Source: Solirubrobacterales bacterium (lineage in GTDB: Bacteria > Actinomycetota > Thermoleophilia > Solirubrobacterales > Solirubrobacteraceae). Taken from it: a DNA stretch of 6,776 nt. The notes under the pieces were generated by a model that made no database searches, had not been told where the DNA came from, and saw only the letters and a list, made by a program, of their open reading frames with translations. Of the stretch, positions 3,930 to 6,776 are shown one piece after another (position 1 is the stretch's first letter; each line of letters starts with the position of its first letter). Made by a program: the position numbers and the translations under genes. Where the stretch lies: the NCBI GenBank assembly GCA_013813955.1, contig JACCQW010000247.1:1-6776 (forward strand). Reading direction: 5' to 3'.

Positions 3930-6776
3930 GTGACCGCTGGAGCCTGCGCCCATCTGCACGTCCACTCCGAGTACTCGCTGCTCGACGGCGCCTGCAAGAT
4001 CGAGGCCCTGGCCGAGCGCGCCGCGGCCTTCGGCCAGCCGGCGCTCGGGCTCACCGACCATGGGGTGATGAACGGCTCGATCGAGCTGTTCAAGGCCGCC
4101 CGCAGGCACGGCGTGAAGCCGATCCTCGGCTGTGAGATCTACCTCGTCGACGATCACACCGCGCGCGGGCGCCACGAGCACAACCACCTCACGCTGCTCG
4201 CCGCCACGAACGACGGCTACCGCAACCTGGTCAAGCTCTCGAGCAGGGGCTTCCTGGAGGGGCTCAACCGCGGCAAGCCGACCGTCGACCTCGGCCTGCT
4301 CGCGCGCCACGCCGACGGGATCATCGCGCTCACGGGCTGCCTGGCCTCGCGCTTCTGCCAGCGCCTGGCCGACGGCCGCGACGGAGAGGCGCGCGCGCAC
4401 GCCGACGACCTGCTGCAGGTCTTCGGCCCCGAGGACGTGTACTTCGAGGTCCAGAACAACGGCCTGACCGCGCAGGAGAAGGCCAACGAGGGCATCGAGC
4501 GGATCGCCCGCGAGGTAGGCCGGCCGCTGGTGGGCACCGCCGACGTGCACTACCTGCGCAAGGAGGACTACCACCACCACACTGCGCTGCTGTGCGTGCA
4601 GACGAAGTCCACGCTGAAGGCGCCGAAGATGACCTTCGACACGAACGAGTTCTACCTGAAGTCCAACGAGGAGATGGCGCAGTCCTTCGCGCGCTGGCCC
4701 GAGGCGATGGCCACGACGCTGCAGATCGCCGAGCGCTGCGACGTGGAGATCGAGCTCGGCCGCCAGCTCATCCCCGCCTACCCGACGCCCGACGGCTCGG
4801 GCGAGCGGGAGTACCTGCGAGCGAGGGTCGCGGAGGGTCTGCGTCTGCGCTACGGAGACCCCGTCCCGGGCGCCGCCCTGGAGCGCATGGAGAGCGAGCT
4901 GGGCGTCATCAACCGGATGGGCTTCGACGCCTACTTCCTGATCGTGTGGGACTTCGTCCGCTACGCCAAGGAGAACGGGATCGCGGTGGGCCCGGGCCGC
5001 GGGTCGGCGGCAGGGTCGATCGTGGCCTACTGCCTGTCGATCACCGACGTCGACCCGCTGCGCTACGACCTGCTCTTCGAGCGCTTCCTCAACCCGGAGC
5101 GGGTGTCGATGCCCGACATCGACATCGACTTCTCCGTGCGCGGGCGAGAGCAGGTGATGCGCTACGTCGTGGCCAAATACGGCCGCGAGTCGGTCGCGCA
5201 GATCGTGACCTTCGGCAAGATGTTCCCGCGCGCGGCCACCCGCGACGCGGCGCGGGTGCTCGAGCACGACTACGGCGTCGGCGACAAGCTGGCCAAGCTC
5301 ATCCCCGACCCGATCATGGGCCGCCCGCCGTCCTTCGAGGACTGCCTGAAGGATGGCCAGCCCCTGCGCATCGCCTACGACACCGACCCGGTGGCCAAGC
5401 AGATCGTCGACGTGGCGCGGGGCCTGGAGGGGATCGTGCGCAACTCCTCGATCCACGCCGCCGCGGTGGTGATCGCCGACCGCCCCCTTACCGACATCGT
5501 GCCGCTGCAGCTCGCTGACTCCAACCAGGTCGACGACGAGGGCAACAAGATCTTCAAGATCGTCACGCAGTTCTCGATGAAGCCCGTCGAGGACCTCGGC
5601 CTGCTGAAGATGGACTTCCTGGGCCTGCGCAACCTCGACGTCATCGAGGACGCGCTGGACATCATCGAGCGCTCGGCCGCGGTGCGGCCGGACATGACGA
5701 CGCTGGCGCTCGACGACCCGCCGACCTACGACATGCTCGCCGCCGGCGACTCGATCGGCGTCTTCCAGTTCGAGTCCGAGGGCATGCAGGAGGCGCTGCG
5801 CAAGGTCCGCCCGACGGAGTTCGACGACCTCGTCGCGCTCGTCGCGCTGTACCGCCCGGGCGCCATGGACCAGATCCCCACCTACGCTCGCGGCAAGCGC
5901 CAGCCGGAGTCGGTGACCTTCGCCGACGAGCGCCTGCGCCCGATCACCGAGACCACGAAGGGCGTGACCCTCTATCAGGAGCAGGCGATGCAGATCGCCA
6001 AGACGCTCGCCGGCTTCTCCGGGGCCAAGGCCGACGACCTGCGCAAGGCGATCGGCAAGAAGGACCGCGCCGCGATGGCCGAGCTGCGCCCCGAGTTCAT
6101 GGAGGGCTGCCGCGCCTCGGGCACGAGCGAGGACGTCATCGAGCAGCTGTGGGCGACCAACGAGCGGTCGGCTGACTACTCGTTCAACCGATCTCACGCC
6201 GCCTGCTACGCGCTGATCGCCTACCGCACGGCGTGGCTGAAGGCCAACCATCCGGCGGAGTACATGGCGGCTCTGATCAGCTCGGTCATGTCCACAAAGG
6301 ACAAGGTCCCGTTCTTCGCCGCGCAGGCCGAGCAGATGGGGATCGAGATCCTGCCGCCGGACGTCAACCTGTCAGATCACGACTTCGTCGTCAGCGAGGG
6401 CAACATCCGCTTCGGGCTGGACGCGGTGAAGGGCGTGGGCTACGCGGCGGTCGAGGCGATCAAGGCCGCGCGCGAGGACGAGCCGTTCGAGTCGCTGTGG
6501 GACTTCTGTGCCCGGGTCGACGCCCGCGCGGTGAACAAGAAGGCGATCGAGGCGCTCATCAAGTGCGGGGCGCTCGGGTCGACGGGCGCGTCGCGCAAGG
6601 GCATGCTGGGCGTGCTCGAGCAGGCGCAGGGAGCGGGGCAGAAGGCACAGCAGGACGCGCAGATCGGCCAGGGCTCGATCTTCGACTCGCTCATCGACGC
6701 GGGGTCCGCCCACGCTCACGCCGACGCCGGCGCCGGCGGCCAGGGCGCGGCCGCGGCGTTCGCCGCGCCCGCGCAC
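3930..6776 (+). CDS. dnaE: DNA polymerase III alpha subunit (3' truncated by window end)
   Basis: This is the replicative polymerase catalytic subunit. The frame is open from GTG 3930 to the window edge: 949 residues of a family usually about 1,150-1,200 long. The PHP domain starts with HLHVHSEYSLLDG (8-20) and keeps LTDHG (41-45), GCE (67-69), HNHL (84-87), LTGC (134-137) and TADVHY (203-208). GPGRGSAAGS (354-363) is the conserved nucleotide-binding loop. The palm carboxylates are D396 and D398 in PDIDIDF and D562 in KMDFLGL. The finger region has YRPGAM, YQEQ and KADDLRKAIGKK, followed by NRSHAACYALIAY near 753 and a helix-hairpin-helix with FGLDAVKGVG (828-837). After GQGSIFD (913-919) comes an Ala/Gly/His-rich linker. 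The OB-fold and clamp-loader-binding C-terminus lie outside the window. GTG 3930 leaves only seven residues before the PHP motif, which is normal. Confidence 0.97.
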   Translation, partial: MTAGACAHLHVHSEYSLLDGACKIEALAERAAAFGQPALGLTDHGVMNGSIELFKAARRHGVKPILGCEIYLVDDHTARGRHEHNHLTLLAATNDGYRNLVKLSSRGFLEGLNRGKPTVDLGLLARHADGIIALTGCLASRFCQRLADGRDGEARAHADDLLQVFGPEDVYFEVQNNGLTAQEKANEGIERIAREVGRPLVGTADVHYLRKEDYHHHTALLCVQTKSTLKAPKMTFDTNEFYLKSNEEMAQSFARWPEAMATTLQIAERCDVEIELGRQLIPAYPTPDGSGEREYLRARVAEGLRLRYGDPVPGAALERMESELGVINRMGFDAYFLIVWDFVRYAKENGIAVGPGRGSAAGSIVAYCLSITDVDPLRYDLLFERFLNPERVSMPDIDIDFSVRGREQVMRYVVAKYGRESVAQIVTFGKMFPRAATRDAARVLEHDYGVGDKLAKLIPDPIMGRPPSFEDCLKDGQPLRIAYDTDPVAKQIVDVARGLEGIVRNSSIHAAAVVIADRPLTDIVPLQLADSNQVDDEGNKIFKIVTQFSMKPVEDLGLLKMDFLGLRNLDVIEDALDIIERSAAVRPDMTTLALDDPPTYDMLAAGDSIGVFQFESEGMQEALRKVRPTEFDDLVALVALYRPGAMDQIPTYARGKRQPESVTFADERLRPITETTKGVTLYQEQAMQIAKTLAGFSGAKADDLRKAIGKKDRAAMAELRPEFMEGCRASGTSEDVIEQLWATNERSADYSFNRSHAACYALIAYRTAWLKANHPAEYMAALISSVMSTKDKVPFFAAQAEQMGIEILPPDVNLSDHDFVVSEGNIRFGLDAVKGVGYAAVEAIKAAREDEPFESLWDFCARVDARAVNKKAIEALIKCGALGSTGASRKGMLGVLEQAQGAGQKAQQDAQIGQGSIFDSLIDAGSAHAHADAGAGGQGAAAAFAAPAH

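Noticed and set aside
3492..6251. A 919-codon open frame on the minus strand covering the end of argG and most of dnaE
   Set aside because: It is a shadow produced by the strong G/C third-position bias of dnaE. Its product is a composition-driven Arg/Leu/Val/His-rich sequence without domains, and it lies antisense to an unmistakable DnaE.

Overview
The window is GC-rich, with G or C at most third codon positions. It looks like chromosomal DNA of a high-GC actinobacterium, most likely class Thermoleophilia (Solirubrobacterales and relatives). The lineage call rests on the secreted protein at 154-2115: its fibronectin-III-like repeats carry the NPxG..TTY.(F/Y)EY signature, and its basic C-terminal domain is of a kind I associate with that group. 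This is inference and was not tested by any search.

Layout. Positions 1-110 are the 3' end of a plus-strand class III aminotransferase, best read as argD. Converging on it from the minus strand is a 653-aa exported mosaic protein (154-2115): signal peptide, N-terminal beta-rich domain, two Fn3-like repeats, a 19-triplet Gly-X-Y collagen-like segment and a strongly basic C-terminal domain. A 166-bp divergent intergenic region (2116-2281) separates it from argG (2282-3556), a complete argininosuccinate synthase. Ten bases after argG comes a 54-aa single-pass membrane microprotein (3567-3731). A 198-bp spacer rich in inverted repeats (3732-3929) precedes dnaE (3930 to the window end). This encodes the DNA polymerase III alpha subunit and is cut off at residue 949.

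How the genes relate. argD and argG are both arginine-biosynthesis genes, so the window crosses an arginine locus interrupted by an unrelated, oppositely oriented surface-protein gene. dnaE is a separate housekeeping replication gene. Neither argG nor dnaE has a visible Shine-Dalgarno sequence, and each has a TAnnnT -10-like hexamer 9-10 bases before its start codon, which suggests leaderless or near-leaderless transcripts. The secreted-protein gene instead has a purine-rich ribosome site and a plausible -35/-10 pair giving a leader of about 65 nt.

I found no CRISPR array, insertion sequence, integrase, tRNA or rRNA. The least ordinary items are the collagen/Fn3 mosaic protein with its slippage-prone DNA repeats, the microprotein behind argG, the fully conserved PHP metal site of DnaE, and the start-codon-proximal -10 elements. 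Nothing here amounts to a clear new multi-gene system.
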